A DNA stretch of 64,000 nucleotides from Nocardioides aquaticus (GCF_018459925.1 NZ_CP075371.1:4402001-4466000), one strand, 5' to 3'. Positions 7,474-16,243 are shown, numbered from the stretch's first letter. The notes: generated by a model from the sequence alone, not told the origin. Program-made: numbers and translations.

Positions 7474-8074
7474 CGCAGCCCCAGGAAGCCGGCGACCAGC
7501 GCGGCGCCGTGCTCGGTGAGCACCGACTCGGGGTGGAACTGGACGCCCACCTGCGGGAGGTCGACGTGCGCGACGCCCATGGTGAGCCCGGTCCGCTCGT
7601 CGACCGCGGTGCGGCGCAGGCAGGACGGCAGCTCGACCGCGGCGAGCGAGTGGTAGCGGACCGCGTCGAACCCGTCGGGCACACCGGCGAAGACGCCCGT
7701 GCCGTCGTGGCGGACCGTGGCCAGCACCCCGTGGCCGGGGGGACGCGGTCGACCCGGCCCCCGTAGGTGGTGACCAGTCCCTGCATCCCGAGGCACACCC
7801 CCAGGACGGGGGTACGGGTCGCGGCCGCCCCGCGCAGCACCGCCGCGCCGACCGCGAAGTCGGCCGGCACGTCGGGATGCCCGGGGCCCGGCGAGAGCAC
7901 GACGTGGGAGTGCGTGAGCACCGTGGCGGCGTCGGTCTCGTCGTGCTGGACCACCGTCGGAAGCGCGCCGGTGACCGAGGCGACCAGGTGCACCAGGCTG
8001 TGCGTGTAGGAGTCGTGGTGGTCGACGACCACCACGTCGGGCACGGTGCGTCCGGAGGGCGCCGGGGCCGGCAC
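7470..8074 (-). pseudogene. pabA: Aminodeoxychorismate synthase component II (PabA/TrpG-like), frameshifted
   Basis: Class I glutamine amidotransferase that should feed ammonia to PabB. The first part reads DHHDSYTHSLVHLVASVTG, LSPGPGHPDVP and the nucleophile region LGVCLGMQGL. It then leaves frame within a run of six G (7737-7742 on the plus strand). The other frame continues with HGVLATVRHDGTG, YHSLAAVELP and the His-Glu motif VGVQFHPESV. The span is 605 nt, so adding one base to the run would restore a 201-residue protein. The cause is either a homopolymer sequencing deletion or a real mutation. Start GTG 8074 has GGGGAC upstream and lies 1 nt past the previous stop. GTG 8044 is an alternative. 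The stop overlaps pabB. Confidence 0.85.
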
Positions 8075-8075
8075 G

Positions 8076-10025
8076 TCAGTCCCCGAGCACCGGCTCCAGC
8101 AGGTCGACGACCAGGCCGTGCACCAGGTCGTAGCCGTGCTCGGTGAGGATCGACTCGGCGTGGAACTGGATGCCGCGGTAGTGCGGGCCGCGCAGCGCGT
8201 CGACGTCGCCGGTGGCCGGGTCGGCGTCGACCTCCACGCCCGCGGGCAGCACGGTCGAGGCGTCGGGCCGCCCGACGAAGGTGTTGTAGAACCCCACCCG
8301 CTCGCGCCGGCCGTCGACCGTGACCGGCGACTGGATGCCCTGGAAGACGATGTCCTTGTAGGCCAGCGGGACACCGATCTGGTGGCACAGCGCCTGGTGG
8401 CCCAGGCAGATCGCCAGGAACGGCTTCTCCTGCGCCAGCAGCGCGGTGACCGCGGCCCGCAGCCGGACCATCTTGGGGTCGTCGTCGTCGCGGGGGTCGC
8501 CCGGGCCGGGCCCCACCACGACCAGGTCGTGGGCGTCGAAGAACCCGTCGTACGCCCCGGGGTCGGCCGGCAGGTCCTCGTGCCGGACCACCTCGCTGAC
8601 CAGCCCCATCACCGCGAGCAGGTGGCGCAGCATGTTGACGAAGTCGTCCTCGCCGTCCAGGACGACCACCCGGCGCCCGGCCAGGCGCGGGTCGGGCGCG
8701 GCGTCGTCCTGGTCGGTGAGCCAGAAGCCGGACAGCCGTCGGTTGCGGGCGTTCAGCGCCAGCAGCACGTCCTCGTCGGCGACCAGCTCGGCCACGTCGA
8801 CCTGCGGCGTCGGCGCCGGGGGCACCAGGCCGAAGGCCGACAGGATCCCGCCGGCCTTGGCATGGGTCTCGGCCACCTCGTAGTGGGCGTCGGAGTCGCG
8901 GACCAGGGTGGCGCCGGCGGTCACGGTGAGGTTGCCGTCGAGGTCGACGTCGGCGGTGCGGATCACGATCGGGCTGTCCATCACGGGTCCGCCGGAGGGG
9001 TCGCGGCCCAGGACGGCCAGGGCGGCGCCGTAGTAGCCGCGCCCGGAGGTCTCGTACCTCCTGATCAGCCGACAGGCGTTCTCGACCGGGGACCCGGTCA
9101 CCGTGGCGGCGTACATCGTGTCGCGCAGGATCTCGCGGGGGTCGCGGGCGCTGCGCCCGGCGAGGAGGTACTCGGTGTGGACCAGGCGGCTCATCGGCTT
9201 GAGGAACGGCCCCAGGACCTGCCCGCCCTCGGAGCAGAGGTCGCACATCATCTTCAGCTCCTCGTCGACCACCATGAAGAGCTCGTAGACCTCCTTCTCG
9301 TCGCGCAGGAAGTCCAGCAGCCCGGTCTTGAGGTCGGCCTGGGCGGCGTCGGAGTCGCGGGGGATCCGGAAGGTGCCGCTGATCGGGTTCATCCGCACGT
9401 CGCCGTCGTGCACGCTGACGTGCCGCTCCGGGGTGGCGCCGATCAGGTAGCGGTCGCCGGTGAAGAAGCAGAACGTCCAGTACGTCCCCCGCTCGCGCTC
9501 GAGCAGCCGCTTGAACACCGCCAGCGCCCGGGCGGGGCCCCAGTCCTCGACCCGCGCGCGGTAGTGCCGGCCGACGACCAGGTTGGCGCCCTCGCCCTGG
9601 CCGATCTCCTCGTCGATGATCGTGCGGACCAGGCCGGCGTAGGTCTCGTCGTCGGTCTCGAACCCGCCCCGGTCGGCGAAGGTGAGCTCGACGTCGTCGA
9701 TCGCGGCCGCCACCTCGGCGACCGAGAACTCCTGCTCGGTCTCGACGTCGACCACCACCAGCGGCGCGCCGTCGTCGTGGGCCTCGAAGCCGCGCTCGGC
9801 GACCTGGCGGAACGGCACCGCCAGCAGCCGGTCGGCGGTGCGCCCGGGGGTCGGCGGGCCGTCCTCGAGCGGGACGTCCAGCAGCGAGGCGACGACCGAG
9901 CGGCGCCCCCCGACCAGCCCGACGGTGTCGCGGTCGCCGGCCCGGGTCGAGCGCCGGATGATCGCCCACGCCTCGTGCCCCTGCAGCGCCTCGATCGCGG
10001 CACGGGCGTCGGTCGTGTCGGGCAT
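8076..10025 (-). CDS. PhzE-like fused anthranilate/aminodeoxyisochorismate synthase
   Basis: A 649-residue fusion of a chorismate-utilising synthase (about 1-440) and a glutamine amidotransferase (about 455-645). The synthase half has MNPISGTFRIP, VDEELKMMCDLC, MSRLVHTEYLLAGR and DTMYAATVTGSPVENACRLI, which look more like phenazine PhzE than TrpE. The amidotransferase has nucleophile Cys540 in AICLGHQ and IQFHAES. PhzE makes 2-amino-2-deoxyisochorismate, and anthranilate synthase is the alternative product. ATG 10025 is leaderless-type, with TAGGCT ending 6 nt upstream. It is followed by pabA and pabB and faces an MFS exporter. No other phenazine genes are in the window, so the end product is unknown. 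Confidence 0.8.
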   Translation of the reverse strand: MPDTTDARAAIEALQGHEAWAIIRRSTRAGDRDTVGLVGGRRSVVASLLDVPLEDGPPTPGRTADRLLAVPFRQVAERGFEAHDDGAPLVVVDVETEQEFSVAEVAAAIDDVELTFADRGGFETDDETYAGLVRTIIDEEIGQGEGANLVVGRHYRARVEDWGPARALAVFKRLLERERGTYWTFCFFTGDRYLIGATPERHVSVHDGDVRMNPISGTFRIPRDSDAAQADLKTGLLDFLRDEKEVYELFMVVDEELKMMCDLCSEGGQVLGPFLKPMSRLVHTEYLLAGRSARDPREILRDTMYAATVTGSPVENACRLIRRYETSGRGYYGAALAVLGRDPSGGPVMDSPIVIRTADVDLDGNLTVTAGATLVRDSDAHYEVAETHAKAGGILSAFGLVPPAPTPQVDVAELVADEDVLLALNARNRRLSGFWLTDQDDAAPDPRLAGRRVVVLDGEDDFVNMLRHLLAVMGLVSEVVRHEDLPADPGAYDGFFDAHDLVVVGPGPGDPRDDDDPKMVRLRAAVTALLAQEKPFLAICLGHQALCHQIGVPLAYKDIVFQGIQSPVTVDGRRERVGFYNTFVGRPDASTVLPAGVEVDADPATGDVDALRGPHYRGIQFHAESILTEHGYDLVHGLVVDLLEPVLGD

Positions 10026-10044
10026 GGGGCCAGCCTAGGGCTGG
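10026..10044 (-). promoter_or_regulatory. Leaderless promoter with palindrome before the PhzE-like gene
   Basis: On the minus strand the -10 hexamer TAGGCT (10037-10032) ends 6 nt before the ATG at 10025. It is embedded in the palindrome CCAGCC-TAG-GGCTGG (10030-10044), which could be an operator covering the -10. No regulator gene is adjacent. Confidence 0.5.
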
Positions 10045-10102
10045 GACGGCGGCCGGGCTCCGGGCGGGCCGGACCGTGGCCGGTGCGATGATCGGCCCCG
10101 AG

Positions 10103-11563
10103 ATGAGCAACCAGGTCGGGGCGCCGCGACGCGCCGGGCGTACGGAGTGGCTCGGGCTGGCCGTCCTCGCGCTGCCCACGATCATCATCGCCCTCGACGT
10201 CACCGTGCTGCACCTGGCGGCGCCGGTCCTGGCCCGCGACCTCGACCCGTCGCCCACGCAGCTGCTGTGGATCGTCGACGTCTACGGGTTCCTGATCGCC
10301 GGCCTCCTGCTCACCATGGGCACCCTCGGCGACCGGACGGGTCGGCGCCGGCTGCTGCTCGTCGGCGCGGCGGCGTTCGGCGCCGTGTCGGTGGGAGCCG
10401 CGTTCGCCCCCACCCCGGAGCTGCTGATCGCCGCGCGCGCCCTGCTCGGGGTGGCCGGCGCGACGCTGATGCCCTCGACGCTGTCGCTGATCCGCACGAT
10501 GTTCGAGGACCCCCGCGAGCGCACCACCGCGATCGCGGTCTGGATGGGCAGCCTCGGCGCCGGCAGCGCGATCGGCCCGCTGGTCGGTGGCGTGCTGCTC
10601 GAGCAGTTCTGGTGGGGCTCGGTCTTCCTGATGGGCGTGCCGGTGATGGTGCTGCTGCTGCTCGTCGGCCCGTTCCTGCTGCCCGAGCACACCGCCGTCG
10701 ACCCCGACCCGGTCGACCCGGCGAGCGTGGTGCTCTCGCTCGGCGCCGTGGTCCCGGCGGTGTGGGCGGTCAAGGAGACCGCCGCCGACGGGCCGTCGGT
10801 CGCCGCGGCCGTCGCCCTGGTCGTCGGCGTCGCGGCCGGGGTCGTCTTCGTCCGCCGCCAGCGCGGCCTGCGCACGCCGGTGCTCGACGTCGCGATGGTC
10901 TCGGAGCCGGCCTTCGCCCGGGCCGTGGTCACCCACCTCGGGACCCTGTTCTGCTTCGCCGGGCTGCAGTACCTGCTGCTGCAGCTGCTGCAGACCGACT
11001 ACGGGCTCGGGGTGCTCGACGCGGGCCTGGCCACGCTGCCGGCCGTGGCGCTCGGCCTGGTCGGCTCGGTCGTCGCCCCGTGGTCCGTCCGCCGCGCGCA
11101 GCCGGCCACCGTCGTGGCCGCCGGGCTCACGGTCGGGCTCGTCGGCTTCGCCGTGGTCACGGCCACCGCCCGCGACGGCGAGGTCGCGCCGCTGATCGCG
11201 GGCTTCGCGCTGGTCGCCTTCTCCGTGAGCGTGGTCACCGCCCTGTGCACCGACCGGATGGTCGGCTCGGCACCGCCCGAGCGGGCCGGCAGCGCCTCGG
11301 GCGTGTCCGAGACCGCCGCCGAGCTGGGCATCGCCCTCGGCGTCGCGCTGCTGGGGAGCCTGGCCACGGCCGTGCGCCGCACGGGGGCCGCTCCCGAGGG
11401 GTACGCCGACGGCGTGGTCGGCGCCGCGGTCGCCGCGATGGTCGTCGTGGCCTTGCTGCTCATGCTCGCGCTCGTGGGGCGCGGCGCGGGCCGGGTCAGC
11501 CGACCGTCGTCAGCAGCTGGGTCGCCCGCGTCAGCACGACGTAGAGCGTGGCCCGGCCGGTGA
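10103..11563 (+). CDS. MFS exporter, DHA2 (14-TMS, EmrB/QacA-like) family
   Basis: A 486-residue membrane transporter with about 14 hydrophobic helices. Family motifs include the TM1 region LDVTVLHLAAPVLARDL, motif A GTLGDRTGRRRLLLVG, and motif C-like GSLGAGSAIGPLVGG. These proton-driven exporters remove drugs or small hydrophobic products. It is transcribed away from the PhzE/PabA/PabB block, so it may export an aminated chorismate derivative, but that is context only. ATG 10103 gives the usual short N-terminus. ATG 10088 and GTG 10076 are in-frame alternatives. The last 68 bp overlap the convergent helicase gene, so its C-terminal tail ([20 protein letters not shown]) is probably unstructured. 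Confidence 0.87.
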   Translation: MSNQVGAPRRAGRTEWLGLAVLALPTIIIALDVTVLHLAAPVLARDLDPSPTQLLWIVDVYGFLIAGLLLTMGTLGDRTGRRRLLLVGAAAFGAVSVGAAFAPTPELLIAARALLGVAGATLMPSTLSLIRTMFEDPRERTTAIAVWMGSLGAGSAIGPLVGGVLLEQFWWGSVFLMGVPVMVLLLLVGPFLLPEHTAVDPDPVDPASVVLSLGAVVPAVWAVKETAADGPSVAAAVALVVGVAAGVVFVRRQRGLRTPVLDVAMVSEPAFARAVVTHLGTLFCFAGLQYLLLQLLQTDYGLGVLDAGLATLPAVALGLVGSVVAPWSVRRAQPATVVAAGLTVGLVGFAVVTATARDGEVAPLIAGFALVAFSVSVVTALCTDRMVGSAPPERAGSASGVSETAAELGIALGVALLGSLATAVRRTGAAPEGYADGVVGAAVAAMVVVALLLMLALVGRGAGRVSRPSSAAGSPASARRRAWPGR

Positions 11564-13736
11564 CCGACTCGTCCTCGATCTCCTGGGGGCGCACGACCAC
11601 GATGCCGTCGAACTCCAGGCCCTTGGTGTCCAGACCGGTCAGCACCACGACCCGGTCCTCGCCCGAGGGGGCGACCGAGGAGTCCACGGCGGCGCGGGCG
11701 CCGCGGGCGTCCTCGGCCCGCTCGTCCCACGAGGCCAGCCAGGCGTTGACCTCGGAGCGGCGGGCGGCCGGCACGACGATCCCGACGGTGCCGCTCACCT
11801 GCTCGGCCAGCGCCGCGACCTCGCGCCGCGCGACCTGCTCCAGCTCCTCGTCGGCCGCGACGACCTCGCGCGGGCCGACGCCGGTCGAGCGCACGGCCGT
11901 GGGCAGGTCGGCGTCCAGGCCGACCCGCTGGGCGTAGGCCGCCGCGTAGGCGTAGATCTCGGCCGAGTTGCGGTAGTTCGTGGAGAGGTGGAAGGCGTGC
12001 ACCGCCTTGCGCTCGAGCGCCGCCCGGCGCGCCTCGTCGGCCTCGGCCGGGACCGGCCAGGAGGACTGGGCGGGGTCGCCGACGATCGTCCAGGACGCCG
12101 TCCGCCCGCGCCGGCCGACCATCCGCCACTGCATCGGGGTCAGGTCCTGCGCCTCGTCGATGAGGACGTGGGCGTACCCGTCGTCCTCGATGCTGGCCGT
12201 CGGCGCCGCCCACGCCCGTCCCGAGGGGGCGTACTCCCGGTCCGCGGCGGTGGTCAGCTCCTGCAGGTCGACGCGGCCCTCGAGGGCCTGGTCGACCGCC
12301 CGCATCGGGTCCTCGCGGTCCGGGGACAGCGCCGGCACGTCGCCGAGGGCGTAGCGCAGCTCGTCGAGCAGGGCCACGTCCTGCACCGACAGGGCGCCCT
12401 TGGCGGCGGTGGCCACGGTCGCGACGGGGTGGTCGTCCCACGACTTGGTGAGCAGCCGCTGCTCGTCGTCCTCGAGCAGGCCGCGCCCGACCCGGGCCAG
12501 CAGCTCGGGGTCGCGCAGCCAGCCGAGGACGTCCACGGCGTGCAGCGGCGGCCACCAGCCGACCGCGAAGTCCACGAAGTCGGGCAGCGAGAGCAGGTCG
12601 TCGTCGAAGGCCTCCCGGCCGCGCTCGCGACCACGGTCGCTGCGCACCTGGCGCCACAGCGCGTCGAGCAGCGCGGGCGCGACCCGGTCGACCTGGCGGT
12701 TGCGGTAGCCCTGGCCCATCAGCTGGCGGCGTACGCGGGTCAGCTGCTGCGGCCCGAGCTCGAGGACGTCGTCGCGCCAGAACGTGCGGAAGGTCTCGCG
12801 CGCCCCGGGCACCGGCTCGCGCGCCAGCCGGCGCAGCAGCTCGGCCATCCGCGCGGAGCCCTTGACGTCGGCCACGGCCGGCAGGTCGTGGCGCGAGGCC
12901 ACGACACCCTCGACGACCTCGCCGAGCGAGCGCAGCGCGACCGCGGTCTCCCCGAGGCTGGGCAGCACCCGCTCGATGTAGCGCATGAAGACGCCGCTGG
13001 GACCGATCACCAGCACGCCGCCGGTCTCGTAGCGTCGCCGGTCGGAGTAGAGCAGGTACGCCGCGCGGTGCAGCGCGACCACGGTCTTGCCGGTGCCCGG
13101 TCCGCCCGCGATGGTCACCACGCCACGGCTCGGGGCGCGGATCGCCTCGTCCTGCTCGGCCTGGATCGTGGCCACGATCGAGTGCATCGTCCGGTCCCGG
13201 GCGCGGGAGAGCTGCGCCATCAGCGCGCCCTCGCCCACGACCGGGAGCTCGACGCCCTCGGCCTCGAGCCGGGCCGCGGCCTCGGTGTCGAGCAGCTCGT
13301 CCTCCACGCCGACCACGGTCCGACCGGCCGAGCGCAGCACCCGGCGGCGCACGACGCCGGACGGCGTGGCGGCCGTGGCCTGGTAGAACACCGCGGCCGC
13401 GGGGGCGCGCCAGTCGACGAGCAGCGACTCGCGGTCCTGGTCGCGCAGCCCGAGGCGGCCGATGTAGCGGGGCTCGGGGTCGGTGGCCGGGTCGAGGTCG
13501 AGCCGGCCGAAGACCAGGCCCTCGCGGGCCGCGTCGAGCTGGGCGATCCGCCGGGCGGCCTGGAAGACCATGGCGTCGCGCTCGACCAGTCCGCCCTCGT
13601 GGCCCATCCGACCACGCTCGTGACCCTCCCGGGCCAGCCGCTGGGCGGCCACCCCGGCCTCGTCGAGGCGCAGGTAGACCCGGTCGACGACGGCCTGCTC
13701 GTGAGCGACCTCGCGCTCCACCAGCTCCTCGGACAC
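11496..13736 (-). CDS. helD: HelD-like UvrD/Rep-type helicase, RNA polymerase recycling factor
   Basis: A 746-residue superfamily 1 ATPase. The N-terminal coiled-coil arm (ELVEREVAHEQAVVDRVYLRLDE) is characteristic of HelD proteins, which insert into RNA polymerase and eject it from DNA. Walker A GGPGTGKT is at about 211-218. Further motifs are LIDEAQDLTPMQWRM, GDPAQSSWP, STNYRNSAEIYAYA, LTGLDTKGLEFD and the C-terminal VVLTRATQLL. Actinobacterial HelD/HelR proteins can protect polymerase from rifamycins, and whether this one does is unknown. GTG 13736 is preferred over GTG 13742 because GGGGGA then lies at ribosome-site distance. It converges with the MFS gene and overlaps it by 68 bp. Confidence 0.87.
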   Translation of the reverse strand: MSEELVEREVAHEQAVVDRVYLRLDEAGVAAQRLAREGHERGRMGHEGGLVERDAMVFQAARRIAQLDAAREGLVFGRLDLDPATDPEPRYIGRLGLRDQDRESLLVDWRAPAAAVFYQATAATPSGVVRRRVLRSAGRTVVGVEDELLDTEAAARLEAEGVELPVVGEGALMAQLSRARDRTMHSIVATIQAEQDEAIRAPSRGVVTIAGGPGTGKTVVALHRAAYLLYSDRRRYETGGVLVIGPSGVFMRYIERVLPSLGETAVALRSLGEVVEGVVASRHDLPAVADVKGSARMAELLRRLAREPVPGARETFRTFWRDDVLELGPQQLTRVRRQLMGQGYRNRQVDRVAPALLDALWRQVRSDRGRERGREAFDDDLLSLPDFVDFAVGWWPPLHAVDVLGWLRDPELLARVGRGLLEDDEQRLLTKSWDDHPVATVATAAKGALSVQDVALLDELRYALGDVPALSPDREDPMRAVDQALEGRVDLQELTTAADREYAPSGRAWAAPTASIEDDGYAHVLIDEAQDLTPMQWRMVGRRGRTASWTIVGDPAQSSWPVPAEADEARRAALERKAVHAFHLSTNYRNSAEIYAYAAAYAQRVGLDADLPTAVRSTGVGPREVVAADEELEQVARREVAALAEQVSGTVGIVVPAARRSEVNAWLASWDERAEDARGARAAVDSSVAPSGEDRVVVLTGLDTKGLEFDGIVVVRPQEIEDESVTGRATLYVVLTRATQLLTTVG

Positions 13737-13765
13737 GGACACTCCCCCAAGAACGCGGGCCGGAC

Positions 13766-13801
13766 GACCGCGAGCGGCACCGTGGGGCCGCTCTCGCGGT
13801 C
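13766..13801. repeat. Inverted repeat between helD and the molybdopterin oxidoreductase gene
   Basis: GACCGCGAGCGGC (13766-13778) pairs with GCCGCTCTCGCGGTC (13787-13801), leaving a 2-nt bulge and an 8-nt loop. It sits 30 bp upstream of the helicase start and could be a leader hairpin or operator for helD. No match to the rifamycin-associated element could be confirmed by eye. Confidence 0.5.
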
Positions 13802-13859
13802 GCCCATCATACGGCTGCGCCGATCGAGCCCGACCGGCCGCACCCCCGGTCCCGCGCGC

Positions 13860-13886
13860 CCATCCGAACGGCTCTCCGCTCCGAAC
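13860..13886 (+). promoter_or_regulatory. Candidate SigK-type promoter for the molybdopterin oxidoreductase gene
   Basis: CCATCC (13860-13865) and CCGAAC (13881-13886) are separated by 15 bp. They resemble the mycobacterial SigK consensus CCATCC / CCGAAT, although the spacer is slightly short. The -10 ends 7 nt before ATG 13894, so the mRNA would be leaderless. A second candidate precedes the fasciclin gene (15483-15511), and sigK itself is 2.4 kb downstream. Confidence 0.55.
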
Positions 13887-13893
13887 GCCCCCT

Positions 13894-15435
13894 ATGAGAT
13901 CCCGCTCCGCCTACGCCGCCTTCGGCGTCCTGGCCACCCTCGTCGGGATGGGCGCCGGTCACCTCGTGGCTGCCTTCACCTCCCCCGCCAGCTCCCCCGT
14001 CCTCGCCGTCGGCTCCGCCGTCATCGACCGCACCCCCGTGCCGTTGGCCCAGTGGGCGATCCGCACCTTCGGCACCGCCGACAAGGCGGTCCTGATCGGG
14101 TCGGTGATGCTGGGCGTGCTGCTCCTCGCCGGCCTGGCCGGCGTGCTCGCCCGCCGCCGGTTCGTCGTCGGCGCGGCCGTCCTGGTCGTGCTCGTCGTGG
14201 TCGCCGCCGCCGCGGCGCTGACCAACGCCGGCGCCGGCGCCCTCGACGTCGTGCCCGCCCTGGCCACCGCCGTCGCCGGCGTGGCCGCCCTGGCGCTGCT
14301 CGACCGCCTCGCCCGTCGCGCCCGCCCTGCCAGGACCACCGACGCGACCACGTCCGCCTCCTCGGGCGTCGGGCGCCGCGGCGTGCTGCTCGGCGCCGGG
14401 TCGATGGTCGTCCTGGCCGCCGCCCTCGCGGGCGCCGGCCGCCTGGTCGGGCGTCTGCGCTCGGCCCCGGCCGACGTCACGCTGCCCGCCGCCGCCCAGC
14501 CCCTCCCGGCCCTGCCGACCGGCCTGGAGGAGACCTACCCCGGCATCAGCCCGCTCCAGGTGCCCAACGAGGACTTCTACCGGGTCGACACGCGCCTCGA
14601 CGTCCCGATCGTCGACGTCGACGACTGGACCCTGACCATCGACGGCGACGTGGACCAGGAGGTCGTGCTCACCTTCGACGACATCGCCGCCATGGAGCTG
14701 GTCGAGCGCGACATCACCCTGACCTGCGTGTCGAACAGCGTGGGCGGCGAGTTCGTCGGCGGCGCCCGCTGGCTCGGCGTGCCCCTGATGTCCCTGCTGA
14801 AGATGGCCGGGATCGAGAACACCAAGGCCGACCAGCTGTTCTCGACCGACGTCGACGGGATGACCATCTCCACCCCGCTCGCCCTGGCCACCGACGGCCG
14901 CGACGCGATGCTGGCGATCGGGATGAACGGCGAGCCGCTGCCTCGTGAGCACGGCTTCCCCGCCCGGATGGTGATCCCCGGTCTCTACGGCTTCATCAGC
15001 GCGACCAAGTGGATCGAGCGGATCACGCTGACCACCTACGCCGAGCAGGAGTCGTACTGGACCGAGCGCGACTGGGCCACCGACGCCCCGATCAAGCCGT
15101 CCGCACGCATCGACACCCCCCAGGCGCTGCCGGAGACGGTCGCGCCCGGCGAGGTGGTCGTCGGCGGTGTCGCCTGGGCCCAGACCCAGGGCGGCGTGGC
15201 GAAGATCGAGGTCGCGATCGACGGCGGCGACTGGCAGCAGGCCGAGCTCGGCCCGGAGGTCGACAACGACTACTGGCGCCAGTGGTTCTACCGCTGGGAC
15301 GCCACACCCGGGCTGCACTCCGTCGCGGCCCGCGTCACCGACGGGGAGGGGGACCTGCAGTCCACCAAGGAGGCGCCGCCCTTCCCGTCCGGCTCGAGCG
15401 GCATCCACCTGCTGCAGATCTCCGTCTCCGACTGA
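13894..15435 (+). CDS. Membrane-anchored molybdopterin-dependent oxidoreductase (sulfite-oxidase fold)
   Basis: A 513-residue protein with about five N-terminal membrane segments (within residues 1-185) and then an extracytoplasmic sulfite-oxidase/YedY-type molybdopterin domain. TLTCVSNSVGG gives the likely Mo-ligand Cys at about 278. The region continues with GARWLGVPLMSLL and the C-terminal dimerisation-like domain (GGVAKIEVAIDGGDWQQAEL, YWRQWFYRWDAT). An RRGVLLG stretch precedes the last membrane segment and could be a twin-arginine-like signal. Such enzymes transfer oxygen atoms, for example repairing oxidised methionine in envelope proteins. The real substrate is unknown. A candidate SigK promoter and the downstream fasciclin lipoprotein and sigK suggest an envelope redox role. 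Confidence 0.85.
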   Translation: MRSRSAYAAFGVLATLVGMGAGHLVAAFTSPASSPVLAVGSAVIDRTPVPLAQWAIRTFGTADKAVLIGSVMLGVLLLAGLAGVLARRRFVVGAAVLVVLVVVAAAAALTNAGAGALDVVPALATAVAGVAALALLDRLARRARPARTTDATTSASSGVGRRGVLLGAGSMVVLAAALAGAGRLVGRLRSAPADVTLPAAAQPLPALPTGLEETYPGISPLQVPNEDFYRVDTRLDVPIVDVDDWTLTIDGDVDQEVVLTFDDIAAMELVERDITLTCVSNSVGGEFVGGARWLGVPLMSLLKMAGIENTKADQLFSTDVDGMTISTPLALATDGRDAMLAIGMNGEPLPREHGFPARMVIPGLYGFISATKWIERITLTTYAEQESYWTERDWATDAPIKPSARIDTPQALPETVAPGEVVVGGVAWAQTQGGVAKIEVAIDGGDWQQAELGPEVDNDYWRQWFYRWDATPGLHSVAARVTDGEGDLQSTKEAPPFPSGSSGIHLLQISVSD

Positions 15436-15482
15436 CCCGGTCGGGTCGGGACGAAAAAACTCTCCAGACACCCCCGATCCGA

Positions 15483-15511
15483 CCAATCCGTCCCACCCCC
15501 CCGCACCGAAC
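15483..15511 (+). promoter_or_regulatory. Candidate SigK-type promoter for the fasciclin lipoprotein gene
   Basis: CCAATCC (15483-15489) and CCGAAC (15506-15511) are spaced 16 bp apart, close to the mycobacterial SigK pattern that drives the fasciclin genes mpt70/mpt83. Initiation near 15518 would give a leader of about 39 nt containing the ribosome site AGGAAAGG (15541-15548) before ATG 15557. Confidence 0.62.
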
Positions 15512-15556
15512 TACCCCCGACATCAGCGAGAAAACCCCGTAGGAAAGGCACTCCCC

Positions 15557-16243
15557 ATGAAGACCTCGAACATCCGCCGCAACGCCGGCCTCGCGGCCTC
15601 CGCCATCGCCCTCTCGGTCACCCTCGCCGCCTGCGGTGACGACGCCACCGAGACCGAGGCCAACGACACCACCCCCTCCTCCGAGGCCCCCGCCGAGGAG
15701 GAGACCCCCTCCGAGGAGCCCACCGAGTCCGAGTCGGCCGCCGAGGGCGCCATGGCTCAGACGTTCGGCGACGCCTGCAGCGCCGTGCCCACCTCGGGCC
15801 CCGGCTCGTTCGACGGCATGGTCCAGGACCCGGTCGGCACCGCCGCCAGCAACAACCCGCTGCTCGGCACCCTGGTCGACGCGGCGACCGCCGCCGACCT
15901 CGTCGGCACCCTGAACGACGCCGAGGCGCTGACCGTCTTCGCCCCGACCGACGACGCGTTCGCCGCGATCCCGCCGAAGGACCTCGAGGCCGTCCTGGCC
16001 GACAAGCAGCTCCTCACGCAGATCCTGACCCACCACGTGATCGGTGAGCAGCTCGGCCCGGACGAGATCGCCGGCACCCAGGACACGCTCAACAACGACA
16101 CCCTGGAGATCACCGGCGACGCCGAGGAGGGCGTGACCGTCGCCAACGGCGCGTCCGGCGACGCCACCGTCCTGTGCGGCAACATCCCGACCGCGAACGC
16201 CACGGTGTACGTGATCGACCAGGTCCTGATGCCCGCGGCCTGA
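15557..16243 (+). CDS. Fasciclin-domain lipoprotein (MPT70/MPT83-like)
   Basis: A 228-residue exported protein. The signal peptide ends in lipobox LAAC (Cys about 26). A Thr/Glu/Pro-rich linker (about 27-60) follows, then one fasciclin (FAS1) domain with NPLLGTLVDAATAADLVGTLN, LTVFAPTDDAFAAIP, LTHHVIGEQL and the terminal VYVIDQVLMP. It should be tethered to the outer face of the membrane, with a probable adhesive or structural role. The ribosome site AGGAAAGG at 15541-15548 fixes the start. In mycobacteria fasciclin proteins are the strongest SigK targets. Here the gene precedes sigK and carries a SigK-like promoter. Confidence 0.92.
   Translation: MKTSNIRRNAGLAASAIALSVTLAACGDDATETEANDTTPSSEAPAEEETPSEEPTESESAAEGAMAQTFGDACSAVPTSGPGSFDGMVQDPVGTAASNNPLLGTLVDAATAADLVGTLNDAEALTVFAPTDDAFAAIPPKDLEAVLADKQLLTQILTHHVIGEQLGPDEIAGTQDTLNNDTLEITGDAEEGVTVANGASGDATVLCGNIPTANATVYVIDQVLMPAA

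Noticed and set aside
8076-10025. A phenazine biosynthesis cluster
   Set aside because: Only a PhzE-like enzyme is present. PhzB, PhzD, PhzF and PhzG homologues are missing from the window, so naming a phenazine pathway is not justified.
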